Shown here piece after piece: positions 1 to 8,391 of a DNA stretch of 64,000 nt. Position numbers and translations under genes: made by a program. The notes beneath the pieces were generated by a model. The model was not told where the DNA came from. It saw only the letters and a list, made by a program, of their open reading frames with translations, and did not search any database. Source of the stretch: Cohnella sp. SGD-V74 (GTDB taxonomy: Bacteria; Bacillota; Bacilli; Paenibacillales; Paenibacillaceae). Location: the NCBI RefSeq assembly GCF_003001675.1, contig NZ_PVYW01000023.1, positions 1 through 64,000 of the forward strand, given 5' to 3'. Position 1 is the first letter of the stretch. Each line of letters starts with the position of its first letter.

Positions 1-43
1 ACGGGATATGAATAAAAAGCTCGCGTGGATGGGGTACGATGTG

Positions 44-130
44 ACTTGGTGGATTGGCCGAACGTTCCTGGGCATCGGTCCTAAGCACCTGCAGGCGTAT
101 CTTGATCAATTTTGCTATTATTACAATCGC
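44..130 (+). pseudogene. IS1595-type transposase C-terminal remnant
   Basis: The translated stretch contains GIGPKHLQAYLDQF followed by CYYYNR. This matches the conserved C-terminal block of IS1595/ISXO2-type transposases (usually ...KHLQAYLDEF..RFNRR), which carries the last acidic residue of the DDE-like site. Only about 29 residues are recognisable. Nothing of the N-terminal zinc region or of the upstream catalytic acids lies in the window, and after the YNR the reading frame runs into an unrelated 114-bp repeat. It is therefore an inactive scar, although the missing part could in principle lie left of the window. It sits beside a GGGATA repeat unit at 1-20. Confidence 0.6.
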
Positions 131-163
131 GGCCGATCCACCCTCTACGTTCAATTACTCGCC

Positions 164-277
164 GATTGCATCCATTCTTCTAGAATCACCTACCCGGAGC
201 TCACTAAGACTGCCGGCGGTTCCCGCTCTAACCGATTAACTCGAGCCTCACGGCAACAATCACTTAAACTTGGGTAA
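164..277 (+). repeat. 114-bp central element, copy 1
   Basis: This stretch aligns without gaps to 50862-50975: 87 of 114 bases are identical by hand count, and the core ACTCGAGCCTCACGG is fully conserved. Both copies are followed by GGGATA repeat arrays, so they belong to one composite repeat. In one forward frame 13 of the 27 differences fall at codon third positions. This frame is open here but contains a stop in copy 2. It may be a decayed coding segment or a conserved RNA/DNA element. No function is recognised. Confidence 0.65.
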
Positions 278-358
278 TCTTCCCTTCTCTTCTGTGCGTT
301 TGCAAACAGCTTCCCATAAATTTCAAAAAGCCCAGTTTTCCAACAATTTGGATTTGTA

Positions 359-770
359 CTGAGCGACGGGGATACTCTCAAGGGCGAATCAGTGTGAAAT
401 TCATAAATAGCACGAAATACATCAACTGACCGAACGGGATAGTCTCTTCGCTAATGTTAGTCGATCAGGTTTCTGAGCTAACGGGATACCGGCAAAAGGA
501 GACTAAGCGATATATCGATCTCGGATGAGAAATAGTCCATACTGAACCAACGGGATACCGGCAAAAGGGGAGAAAACGAACGATGAGAACGGTGGAAATA
601 GAACGAACTGACGGAAGGGGATAGCGACAAAAGGGAGAAAAAAGCGATAGGTCGAGGCAACGCGAACTGACTAGACGGGATACCGATAAAAAGGCGCGAA
701 CTCGGAAAGGATCATACTTAAGGCGCAAGAGTTCCCTGACCCAACGGGATACCGTAAAAAGCGGGGAAAA
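359..770 (+). repeat. Array A of GGGATA repeats
   Basis: Seven degenerate units have GGGATA at 369, 436, 483, 552, 618, 677 and 746, spaced 47 to 69 bp apart. An eighth unit opens the window at position 3. The best units read CTGA-N4-ACGGGATACCGG followed by C/T-AAAAGG, and spacer sequences differ. The reverse strand gives spurious open frames with repeated FCRYPV, which I regard as translated repeat. The same units occur at 50640-51470. This is non-coding DNA of unknown role; the 770-935 stretch after it shows nothing recognisable. Confidence 0.75.
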
Positions 771-935
771 GAGCTTCTATCCGCAGAGAAGCAGCGACGA
801 TTCGTGACATTGAAAAATCCGATGATCCATGGCAAATAACGAAAATGAAGGCGCTGCGAATAATAGATGCCATGATGCCGTTGGCAGCTCATTGAGAGGG
901 CTAGAACGAAACTTGACTGGTCCTAAAGAAAACGC

Positions 936-965
936 TTGTCAAACGAACGGACTTGTATGTAGAAT
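936..965 (+). promoter_or_regulatory. Promoter of the uracil permease gene
   Basis: TTGTCA at 936-941 and TAGAAT at 960-965 are separated by 18 bp, each one mismatch from the sigma-A consensus. Transcription would start near 972, leaving a leader of about 45 nt. That is too short for a PyrR-type attenuator, and no such hairpin is seen. Confidence 0.6.
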
Positions 966-1016
966 CAACAAGGAAAATCTCGAAAGATCAGACGATTATT
1001 TGGAGGAAAACAGACT

Positions 1017-2324
1017 ATGAGACGCGCAATCGGGGTTCATGAGAGACCCCCCATCGGGCAAAGCTTGACGTTGAGCCTGCAGCATCTGTTCGCGATGTTC
1101 GGCTCCACGGTGCTTGTCCCGAACCTCCTCGGCGTGGACCCGGCGGTCTGCCTGCTGATGAACGGCATCGGCACGCTGCTGTACCTGTGGATCTGCCAAG
1201 GCAAAATTCCCGCCTACCTCGGCTCCAGCTTCGCCTTTATCTCGCCGGCGGGCGCCGTTATCGGCATGTACGCCTCCGAAGGCGACGGTTATGCGGCGGC
1301 ACTGGGCGGATTTATCGCGGCTGGGTTGGTGTTCACCTTGATCGCGATTTTGATCCAATATGCCGGAACCGGATGGATCAATGTCGTATTCCCTCCGGCG
1401 GCCATGGGCGCGATCGTCGCGGTCATCGGCCTGGAGCTGATTCCGGTCGCCGCGCAGATGGCAGGATGGATCGCTCCCCCAGGCGACGCCGAATGGACAA
1501 TGGACGCGAATACGGTCATTATTTCCGTCGCGACGATGCTGGTGACGATTCTGGGCAACGTGCTGTTCCGCGGCTTCATGCGTATTATTCCGATTTTGAT
1601 CGGTATCGTCTTCGGCTACGTGCTTGCGTACTTGATGGGAGAAATCAAATTCGGTTTCCTGGACGAGACGAACTGGTTCGACTCTCCGACGTTCACGGCT
1701 CCGGTATTCCACTGGGCGGCTATCTTGACGATCGTACCGGCTGCGCTGGTTGTCGTCGCCGAGCACATCGGCCATCTCATCGTGACCGGCAACATCGTGG
1801 AGAAGGACTTATCCAAAGATCCAGGCCTGCACCGTTCGATGCTCGGAAACGGACTATCGACGATGCTGTCCGGTTTCGTCGGGGCGACTCCGAACACGAC
1901 GTACGGGGAAAACATCGGCGTACTGGCGATGACGCGTGTCTACTCCACATTCGTCATCGGCGGAGCGGCAGTCATTGCCATCATACTCAGCTTCCTCGGC
2001 AAGTTTTCGGCGCTCGTCGCCAATATCCCGGTCGCGGTCATGGGCGGCATCTCGCTGCTGCTGTTCGGGATCATCGCAGCGTCCGGTTTGCGGATGCTCG
2101 TTGAATCCAAGATCGATTACAGCAAACCGACCAACCTGTTCCTGACCACGATCGTACTCGTCACTGGCTTGAGCGGACTCAAGATCAAGTCGGGAGACTT
2201 CGAGTTGACCGGTATGGCACTGGCTACGGTCGTCGCCATCGTCTTCAGCCTGTTGTTTAAGCTGTTCGAGTTGACAAGAATGTCCAACGAAAGCGACGAC
2301 GCGGTAGACACGACGAAACACTAG
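1017..2324 (+). CDS. uraA: Uracil permease, NCS2 family
   Basis: A 435-residue integral membrane protein predicted to import uracil with protons across the cytoplasmic membrane for pyrimidine salvage. About a dozen hydrophobic segments are visible. The NCS2 signature appears as GATPNTTYGENIGVLA near residues 285-300, and the uracil-type N-terminal SLQHLFAMFGSTVLVP is intact. The length is typical of UraA/PyrP (about 430). The start follows TTGGAGG at 998-1004 with suitable spacing. The gene stands alone, with a promoter at 936-965 and a terminator at 2348-2385, outside any pyrimidine operon. A related nucleobase substrate (xanthine, uric acid) is possible, but the TTYGENIGV form favours uracil. 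Confidence 0.9.
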   Translation: MRRAIGVHERPPIGQSLTLSLQHLFAMFGSTVLVPNLLGVDPAVCLLMNGIGTLLYLWICQGKIPAYLGSSFAFISPAGAVIGMYASEGDGYAAALGGFIAAGLVFTLIAILIQYAGTGWINVVFPPAAMGAIVAVIGLELIPVAAQMAGWIAPPGDAEWTMDANTVIISVATMLVTILGNVLFRGFMRIIPILIGIVFGYVLAYLMGEIKFGFLDETNWFDSPTFTAPVFHWAAILTIVPAALVVVAEHIGHLIVTGNIVEKDLSKDPGLHRSMLGNGLSTMLSGFVGATPNTTYGENIGVLAMTRVYSTFVIGGAAVIAIILSFLGKFSALVANIPVAVMGGISLLLFGIIAASGLRMLVESKIDYSKPTNLFLTTIVLVTGLSGLKIKSGDFELTGMALATVVAIVFSLLFKLFELTRMSNESDDAVDTTKH

Positions 2325-2347
2325 TCATGTTAAAGTTAGAAGGATCG

Positions 2348-2385
2348 AACCGTCGGAGGGCAATGTGCCCTTTGGCGGTTTTTTC
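2348..2385 (+). terminator. Rho-independent terminator of uraA
   Basis: AACCGTCGGAGGGCA pairs with TGCCCTTTGGCGGTT around an ATG loop and is followed by a run of T. It begins 23 bp after the permease stop codon. Confidence 0.85.
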
Positions 2386-2394
2386 GTGTCGGTC

Positions 2395-2690
2395 GGCTTG
2401 CGGGTGAGGGGGCTTGGCGGGCTCGAGGGCTTGGTGGGTTGAGGCTTGGTGGGCACGAGGTTTGGCAGGCAATGAAGCTTGACGAATTGAGGCTTGGCAG
2501 GGCATGAGGCTTGGCGGTCATGAAGCTTGGCAGCGTGGAGCTTGACGGGTGGGGACTTGGCGGTCATGAGGCTTGGCGGGCTTGAGGCTTGGCGGGCTTG
2601 AGGCTTGGTGGGTTGAGGCTTGGCAGGCATGAGGCTTGGCGGTCATGAAGCTTGGCAGCGTGAGGCTTGGCAAGTGTAGAGGCTTGTGTA
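2395..2690. repeat. Minisatellite of about 16 bp units
   Basis: About 15 or more imperfect units of GAGGCTTGGCGGGCTT fill this intergenic stretch, with variants such as GAAGCTTGGCAGCGT. Both strands give low-complexity open frames (AKPQPTKPS-like), which I treat as artefacts because no ribosome site or promoter accompanies them. It separates uraA from the exonuclease gene. Confidence 0.8.
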
Positions 2691-2841
2691 GGAGGGCTCA
2701 TTAGGAGCTGGCGTTAAGGGAAGTGGCGTTATTATTTCGGGTTAGATATTCGAAGGCGAATTATGGTAATGTAGGGATGACAGTATCATCCGTTATTCGG
2801 CATTATATGAGCTTATTCGCATTTGCGGGGAGGAAATTGCA

Positions 2842-3450
2842 GTGAGACTGGACAATATAACCGTGCTTGATTTCGAGACGAGCGGATTGGATCCGGCGCG
2901 CGACCGCGTCATCGAGGTGGCGGCCATCCGCTGCTACGGCGGGGAGATCGTCAGCCAATTCCAGACGCTGGTCCGGTTCGAAGGAACGCTGGCGCCGAAA
3001 ATTACGGAGATCACCGGCCTCACGTCCGCCGATCTCGTTCACGGGATGGATGAGGAGACTTCCTTCCGCATCCTGAACCGGATTATAGGAGACAGCGTTA
3101 TCGTCGCCCACAACGCCCTGTTCGACCTCGGGTTTCTGCATCATGCGCTGATGAGATTCGCGAAGCGGTCGTTCAGCAACGATTTTCTCGATACGCTGAC
3201 GATTGCCCGCGACCGGCATACATACCCTCATAACCTGAAAGACATGTGCGACCGCTACGGCATCGCCCTGGAAGGCGCGCACCGATCGCTCAACGATATT
3301 ATCGCGTGCTGGAAGCTGCTGGAGAAGATGAACGAGGAGAACAGCGTGAAGCCGTATCTGAATACGCTCGGCTATATGACGAAGTACGGCGTACCCAAGT
3401 GGAGCCCGAAGCAGGCCAATCTGGTGCCTGTCCAGATCAAGTACGCTTGA
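2842..3450 (+). CDS. DnaQ-like 3'-5' exonuclease (DEDDh)
   Basis: A 202-residue single-domain protein of the DnaQ/RNase T superfamily. The three exonuclease motifs are intact: DFETSG (ExoI, residues 10-15), HNALFDLGFL (ExoII, near 94-103) and HRSLNDI (ExoIII epsilon, near 147-153), giving the DEDDh metal-binding set. It should remove nucleotides from 3' ends of DNA or RNA. It lacks the polymerase, DinG-helicase or BRCT domains of larger relatives. The start is GTG at 2842 with GGGGAGG eight bases upstream. It could be a standalone epsilon-like proofreading or repair nuclease; the substrate cannot be told from sequence. Confidence 0.85.
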   Translation: MRLDNITVLDFETSGLDPARDRVIEVAAIRCYGGEIVSQFQTLVRFEGTLAPKITEITGLTSADLVHGMDEETSFRILNRIIGDSVIVAHNALFDLGFLHHALMRFAKRSFSNDFLDTLTIARDRHTYPHNLKDMCDRYGIALEGAHRSLNDIIACWKLLEKMNEENSVKPYLNTLGYMTKYGVPKWSPKQANLVPVQIKYA

Positions 3451-3487
3451 CGCCCCGAGTGAAAGACAAGCGCCCGGAGGCTCCGGC

Positions 3488-5077
3488 TTACAGGAACCGT
3501 CCGGGCGGAAGCCCGAAATGCTGCTTGAACAGCTTGATGAAATAGCTCTTGTTGTCGTATCCGAGAGCCAGAGCCGCTTCTTCTACCGTTTTGCCCGCTC
3601 CTCCCCCCAGCAGTTCCTTCGCCTTTTCCATTTTCGAGCGATTGACGAATTCGATGAAGTTTTCTCCCGTCTCCTTCTTGAACAGCCGGCTGAAATAGCT
3701 CGGATTCAAGTGAAGGTGGTCCGCCGCTTCCTCCAGCGTAATTTTCTTGCCGAGATGCAGCCGCACATAGTTCTGAGCGTCGACGATCTCGGTCTTCTTG
3801 CTCTTCTTGGCGATCCGTTCGGCCTCGGCGACCGCCTCCCGAAGAAACCCAACCAGCCAATCCCGCAGCTCCCCGATATGCGTGATCTGCCCGATGTCCT
3901 GCTGCAGCTTCTCCTTGTCGTAGGCCATGCCGAGCTTCAGCTTAAGCAGCAGATCGAGCGCCAGCTTCCATACCATCTGCTTGACGTTCGAGGGCTGGAA
4001 CCTCTTCTCGGCCAGAAAACCCGCGAATGCGTCCGCCGTCGGTCCGACGTCTCCTCCCGCTTCCAGCAGCAGCCGGTTGAACCGCTCCGCGTATTCGAAA
4101 TGATAAGAGAACGGATCTTCCGCATTGAACTCCCGGCGCAGCTCTGCCGCCTTCGCGACGATGGGACCGTCCGAGTAGAACAGCCGATCTCCCGCTTCCA
4201 GCAAATCCGCGATCCGCCGCTTGAGCTCCGCTCCCCCGCAGGCCGTCTCTCCGACGACAACCGAATAGTCCAGCTTCAGCACCTGGGCGAATGCCTGCCG
4301 TACTTTGGCCGCGACGGCGGCCGCTTCGTCGTAAGGATTGCGAGCGAGATCTTTCTTGAACGCATGCAGCAGAAAAAACGATTGCCCGGAAAATCCGAGA
4401 AACAACGCGTTCTTCTCCTCGCGCAGCAGCTCCTCGGCAGCGTTCTCCGCGATGAACTTGACGGCCTCTTCCTGGCGGTAGCGGCCGATCGCTTCCCGAT
4501 AGCGATACGCGCGGAACAGAACGGGAAGGAATTGGCCGAACTCCGCGTTTAAGCCGTACTCCGCAAGCCGGCCAAGCACCGTCTGGTCGTCCGCGTACGG
4601 CGAGGCGAGCAGATCGCGAAGCCACTTCTCCTTGGCGGCGGATTGGCTTCTGTTCGCTTGGCTCTGCAGCCGGTCGACCTCGGTTTTCAACCGGCGATCC
4701 TCGTCCAGTCTTGCCTTTACCCGTGCCGCTATGTCGGCGATGCTCTCCGGAGTCAGCGTCTCCTTCAATAGATAGTCCTGGACGCCGAGCTGTACGGCCT
4801 GCTGCGCGTAATGAAACTCGTCGTGGCAGCTCAGAATGACGAAGCGGCTTTTCGCCTCCTCCGCTTGGACACGTCGAATGAAGCTCAGCCCATCCAACCC
4901 CGGCATGCCGATATCGGTCACGATCAGCTCCGGATATCGTCCTTCCCAGGCCCGAACCGCGTCCAGGGCGTCGGTATATTCGCCCGCCAGCTCGAAGCCG
5001 AGCCGTTCCCACGGGATAAGCTTCTTCAGAAATTCGAGCACCGCCACGTCGTCATCCACCAGTATCGCTTTGTACAT
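3488..5077 (-). CDS. YesN-type response regulator (REC-AraC)
   Basis: A 529-residue response regulator. The N-terminal receiver has the acidic pair DDD at 8-10, the phosphoacceptor Asp55 in VTDIGMPG and the conserved Lys near 104. A long middle region follows, and the C-terminal 100 residues form an AraC-type double helix-turn-helix (ITLEEAADHLHLNPSYFSRLFKKETG, written here in two parts: ITLEEAADHL and NPSYFSRLFKKETG). The gene overlaps the end of the upstream kinase gene by 26 bp, so the pair is translationally coupled. By analogy to YesMN systems it should activate the sugar transporter genes upstream in the same operon (8392-10151 and 6905-8287). Confidence 0.88.
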   Translation of the reverse strand: MYKAILVDDDVAVLEFLKKLIPWERLGFELAGEYTDALDAVRAWEGRYPELIVTDIGMPGLDGLSFIRRVQAEEAKSRFVILSCHDEFHYAQQAVQLGVQDYLLKETLTPESIADIAARVKARLDEDRRLKTEVDRLQSQANRSQSAAKEKWLRDLLASPYADDQTVLGRLAEYGLNAEFGQFLPVLFRAYRYREAIGRYRQEEAVKFIAENAAEELLREEKNALFLGFSGQSFFLLHAFKKDLARNPYDEAAAVAAKVRQAFAQVLKLDYSVVVGETACGGAELKRRIADLLEAGDRLFYSDGPIVAKAAELRREFNAEDPFSYHFEYAERFNRLLLEAGGDVGPTADAFAGFLAEKRFQPSNVKQMVWKLALDLLLKLKLGMAYDKEKLQQDIGQITHIGELRDWLVGFLREAVAEAERIAKKSKKTEIVDAQNYVRLHLGKKITLEEAADHLHLNPSYFSRLFKKETGENFIEFVNRSKMEKAKELLGGGAGKTVEEAALALGYDNKSYFIKLFKQHFGLPPGRFL

Positions 5078-6824
5078 AGTCGGTCTCCTCCTTCTGCTTC
5101 AGCGGAATTCTCAGCGTGATTGTCGTTCCAATTCCTGGCGCGCTGGTCATCTCCATCTCGAACAAGCTTCCGTACAAAATCTGCAGCCTCTCCTTGACGT
5201 TCTTCAACCCGATGCCGGACACCGGAGCTCCGCTGCGGAGGCTCGCCATTTTCTCCTCGTCCAAGCCCGTTCCGTCGTCCTGGATCTCCACGAGCAGATA
5301 GGGCGGCTGTCTCCAAGCCGTAATCCGAATCACTCCCCGTTTCTGACGAAGCCCGTGAATATAGGCATTCTCGACAAGAGGCTGCAGCGTAAAGCGCGGG
5401 ATGGCGATCAGCAGCGTGTCCGAGGCCAGATTGATCTTCAGCTCCACTTTCTCGTGATGGCGGAAATTCATCAACTGCATGTAATGCTCGATCGTGGCGA
5501 CCTCTTCGTGAAGAGGGATGAATTCGTTGTTGCGGTTGATCGTCATTCTGAGCAGCGTGGACAACGAGCCGATAATGCCTCCGATCTCTTCCTCGCCCTT
5601 CAGAATCACCTGCATCCGAATCGAGTTCAGCGTGTTGAACAGAAAATGCGGATTGATCTGCGCCTGCAGCAGCTCCAGCTCGGCCATGCGCTTGCGGGTC
5701 TGCTCCTCTTCGACGCGGACGATCATCTCCTGAATCCGGTCGAGCATGCGGTCGAAGGCCAGTCCCAAATAGCCGACTTCGTGACCCCCGTCCACTCCGG
5801 ATCGTTCGTCGAGAAAGCCTTTTTCCACCTTCGTCGCCGTGCGCGCCAGCTTCATCACCGGCTTCGTCCATTGATTCAGAAAGTAGAACAGAAGCAACGC
5901 GAAAAGAAGGAAAAAAGCGATCTGCACGACGAAAAAGCGGTTAAACAGACTGCCAATGTTGCTGATCACGTTCTCGTAAGGGGTTAAGCTGCGCAAGCTC
6001 CATCCGGCGAACGGAAGCGCATGCCCGATCGACAAATATTCGGAGCCGTTCCAATCGACGAACTCGTAGGAAGCGTCGAACGACGTTCGCGGCGGGGCGG
6101 CCAGCCCGATCTGCGCGGCGTCGCTGTGCGAGACGACGGTTCCGTTCGCGTCCAGCAGCATAAGCACCGGATCTCCGTCGTACTTGGAGAAAATTTGCCG
6201 GAACTGGTTTTCCGGCTTGCTCAGAATGATGTAAGCGTTGTCGCGATTGTTGTACAGTTGAAACTTGCGGATAATCGTCACGAGGTTCGGATATTTCTCC
6301 GTATCCGATTTGACGTAGTTCGGCTGCGTGCCAAGCCATTTCGTCAGGTTCGTCGGCTCCGTGGACAGCTCCGCCATCCAAGGCTCCTCGTACATAAAGC
6401 TCAGATCGTTGTTGTACGTCGAGTAGTTCGTGAAGTAGAGGCCGTCCGGCAGCAAAATCGTCACGTACGTATGGCCCCCGAAAAAAGTGATGCGGTCCAG
6501 CTTCTCGGCGATTCGCTTAAACGAGAAAAAATCGACCTTGCCCGTGCCGTCCTGCTTGTACTTGTTCCAGGCGACCCGCAGATCGGTAATCGTCTCGCTG
6601 TCGTATTGGATCGAGTTGAACGCGTTAACCATGTCCTGCATGATGTTTGACGTATACAGCTCGGCGACCTCAAGCGCTTGTTCCGCCTTTTCGACCGCTT
6701 TGACCTTTAATTCGTTTTTGGCGTACAGGCCGAGCATCACAAGCGTAATGACGGACGGCACGACCAGGCAGAGCAGCGATGTAAGGATCAATTTCTGTCT
6801 CCAGCTCAGCAACGGATATCGCAT
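5052..6824 (-). CDS. YesM-type sensor histidine kinase
   Basis: A 590-residue membrane kinase. One hydrophobic segment near the N-terminus and another near residues 280-305 bracket an extracellular sensing region, followed by a HAMP segment. The His_kinase motif is LQAQINPHFLFNTLNS and a HATPase_c domain with GIGLKNVKERL ends the protein. The ATG at 6824 is chosen because GGAGG lies eight bases upstream; an earlier in-frame start at 6860 has no ribosome site. It should autophosphorylate and pass phosphate to the partner regulator encoded at 3488-5077, probably on sensing sugar directly or through the neighbouring binding protein. Confidence 0.87.
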   Translation of the reverse strand: MRYPLLSWRQKLILTSLLCLVVPSVITLVMLGLYAKNELKVKAVEKAEQALEVAELYTSNIMQDMVNAFNSIQYDSETITDLRVAWNKYKQDGTGKVDFFSFKRIAEKLDRITFFGGHTYVTILLPDGLYFTNYSTYNNDLSFMYEEPWMAELSTEPTNLTKWLGTQPNYVKSDTEKYPNLVTIIRKFQLYNNRDNAYIILSKPENQFRQIFSKYDGDPVLMLLDANGTVVSHSDAAQIGLAAPPRTSFDASYEFVDWNGSEYLSIGHALPFAGWSLRSLTPYENVISNIGSLFNRFFVVQIAFFLLFALLLFYFLNQWTKPVMKLARTATKVEKGFLDERSGVDGGHEVGYLGLAFDRMLDRIQEMIVRVEEEQTRKRMAELELLQAQINPHFLFNTLNSIRMQVILKGEEEIGGIIGSLSTLLRMTINRNNEFIPLHEEVATIEHYMQLMNFRHHEKVELKINLASDTLLIAIPRFTLQPLVENAYIHGLRQKRGVIRITAWRQPPYLLVEIQDDGTGLDEEKMASLRSGAPVSGIGLKNVKERLQILYGSLFEMEMTSAPGIGTTITLRIPLKQKEETDYVQSDTGG

Positions 6825-6862
6825 GTCCCGGTCCTCCTGCGCGCCGCGATAAGACGGCAAAG

Positions 6863-6880
6863 GGGATGCCCTCGGGCATC
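6863..6880 (-). other. Intercistronic hairpin after binding-protein gene
   Basis: GGATGCC-CTCG-GGCATCC forms a perfect 7-bp stem with a 4-base loop between the binding-protein gene and the kinase gene. There is no T run, so it is more likely an mRNA-stabilising or partial attenuating element that keeps the solute-binding protein transcript abundant relative to the kinase. Confidence 0.5.
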
Positions 6881-6904
6881 CTCCTCGTCATTATAAAATT
6901 CCGC

Positions 6905-8287
6905 TTACTTGTTTGCATCAATAATTTTCTGCAAGCTGGCCTGAACGCCCGCGATCGTCGAATCGATGTCGGCCTGCCCCAGCATGTATTTGTCCGCTTC
7001 CGCGATGTATGCCTTCTCCAGGTCGCCGGCGTAGGATACCGTAATCGGCGGAGTAGGCAGCTTCGTCACGTTCAGGACGTTGATCAGCGAAGCTTTGTCG
7101 ATCTTATCCGGAGACGGCGTGGCGGCGACGATCTGGTCGACTTCCTTGGAGATGTCGGATTTCTTCCAGGCCGAGAACTGCTTCGTGAACGCGATGCCTT
7201 CCGTCGACAGATAGCGGAGAAACCGGTAGGCTTCCTCTTTGTGCTTGGAATTCGACGACATGACGAGCGGGTCCGCTCCTCCGAAGGAGTAGCTCTCGTC
7301 GCCCGGGGCGTTCGTCGGCCACGGCGCGAATGCGGAGACGAAGGTGGCCGGGATTTTGTCCGTGCCGCCCGCTTCGGCGACCATCCACGGTCCCGTCGGC
7401 ATCATCGCCGCTTTCTGTTGGAAAAACTGGTCGCGGTACGGAATTTTCTGCGTGATGACGTCCTGGTAAGGCGTCGCGGATTTGTCCGTGTACTCCATCT
7501 CGTAGCGCAGCTCGAGCGATTTCTTCATGAACGGATTGTCCGCGTTGAGCGTCAGGCCGTCATCCTTCATGATGCCTTGATCCTTGGGCTGGCTGTACAT
7601 GTTCAGCAGGAAGTAATCCTTCCACTCGTGGAAGTGCGCGCCGTACACTTTGCTCGGCCCTTCTCCCTCGGTCAGCTTCTTGGCGTAGTCGCGGAATTCG
7701 TCCCAAGTCCAGCTTGTCGGCACGGCCAGATTGGCCGCGTCCAGCTTGTCTTTGTTCAGCAGGATGAACCACGGACCGAATTTCCCCGGCAGCGAGTACC
7801 GCTTGCCGTCGATCTTCTGCTGCTCCGCCTTGTACTCGTCCTCGTAGCTGACGCCTTCCTTCGCCAGGTAATCGTCGAGCGGCTCCAGCATGCCGCTGAC
7901 GGCGCGCTGCGCGAACGCGGTCGCCGAGCTGAGCGTGAACACGTCGAACGCTTCGCCCGATGCGTACATGACGTCCATCCGTTTCATCGATTCGACGGAG
8001 TCGTTCTCGACGAGCGGCACGTACTCGACCTTGATATCCGGATTTTTCTGCTGAAAGTCGTCGATCGCCGGCTGGAACACCGACGGCTTCTCCCAGCCGA
8101 GAAACTTGATCTTGACCGGCTCTTTGGCCGGTTCCGAACTGCTCGCGGACGGGCTGCTCGCCGCGCTCGGGCTTGCTTTCGCGCTTTCGCTCGGCGATGC
8201 TCCGTTGTTCTCGTTGCCGCCGCAGCCGGCCAGCACGCCGGTCGCCAGTGCGGCTGCCGCGGCCGCCGATAGCCATTTTCTTGTCAT
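6905..8287 (-). CDS. Sugar ABC transporter binding lipoprotein
   Basis: A 460-residue extracellular solute-binding protein, family 1 (MalE/UgpB-like). The N-terminus has a basic and hydrophobic signal with lipobox LAGC (Cys about residue 22), followed by a Ser/Ala/Pro-rich linker, so it is a membrane-anchored lipoprotein. The body has typical features of the fold, such as KIKFLGWEKPSVFQPAIDDF near the start of the mature part and the MMPTGPWMV ligand-loop region. GGAGG precedes the ATG. It lies between the two permease genes and the YesMN pair and should deliver an oligosaccharide to the permeases. The sugar is unknown. Confidence 0.88.
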   Translation of the reverse strand: MTRKWLSAAAAAALATGVLAGCGGNENNGASPSESAKASPSAASSPSASSSEPAKEPVKIKFLGWEKPSVFQPAIDDFQQKNPDIKVEYVPLVENDSVESMKRMDVMYASGEAFDVFTLSSATAFAQRAVSGMLEPLDDYLAKEGVSYEDEYKAEQQKIDGKRYSLPGKFGPWFILLNKDKLDAANLAVPTSWTWDEFRDYAKKLTEGEGPSKVYGAHFHEWKDYFLLNMYSQPKDQGIMKDDGLTLNADNPFMKKSLELRYEMEYTDKSATPYQDVITQKIPYRDQFFQQKAAMMPTGPWMVAEAGGTDKIPATFVSAFAPWPTNAPGDESYSFGGADPLVMSSNSKHKEEAYRFLRYLSTEGIAFTKQFSAWKKSDISKEVDQIVAATPSPDKIDKASLINVLNVTKLPTPPITVSYAGDLEKAYIAEADKYMLGQADIDSTIAGVQASLQKIIDANK

Positions 8288-8391
8288 GTGTACGCCCTCC
8301 TCGTATATGAAAGCACTTAAACTTACATTTTTAACTTATCATGTAATACAGAGGTGTCAGAGTCACATATTTGACTTGTTGCGAAAAATTT

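Noticed and set aside
465-728. Minus-strand frames repeating FCRYPV
   Set aside because: They are translated GGGATA repeat units; spacers change frame usage and no start signal is seen.
829-1020. 63-residue plus-strand frame before uraA
   Set aside because: It overlaps the uraA promoter and start codon, has no ribosome site and low-complexity hydrophilic content.
2325-2630. Minus-strand frame of 101 residues rich in Ala-Lys-Pro-Ser
   Set aside because: It is a translation of the 16-bp minisatellite, without ribosome site or promoter.
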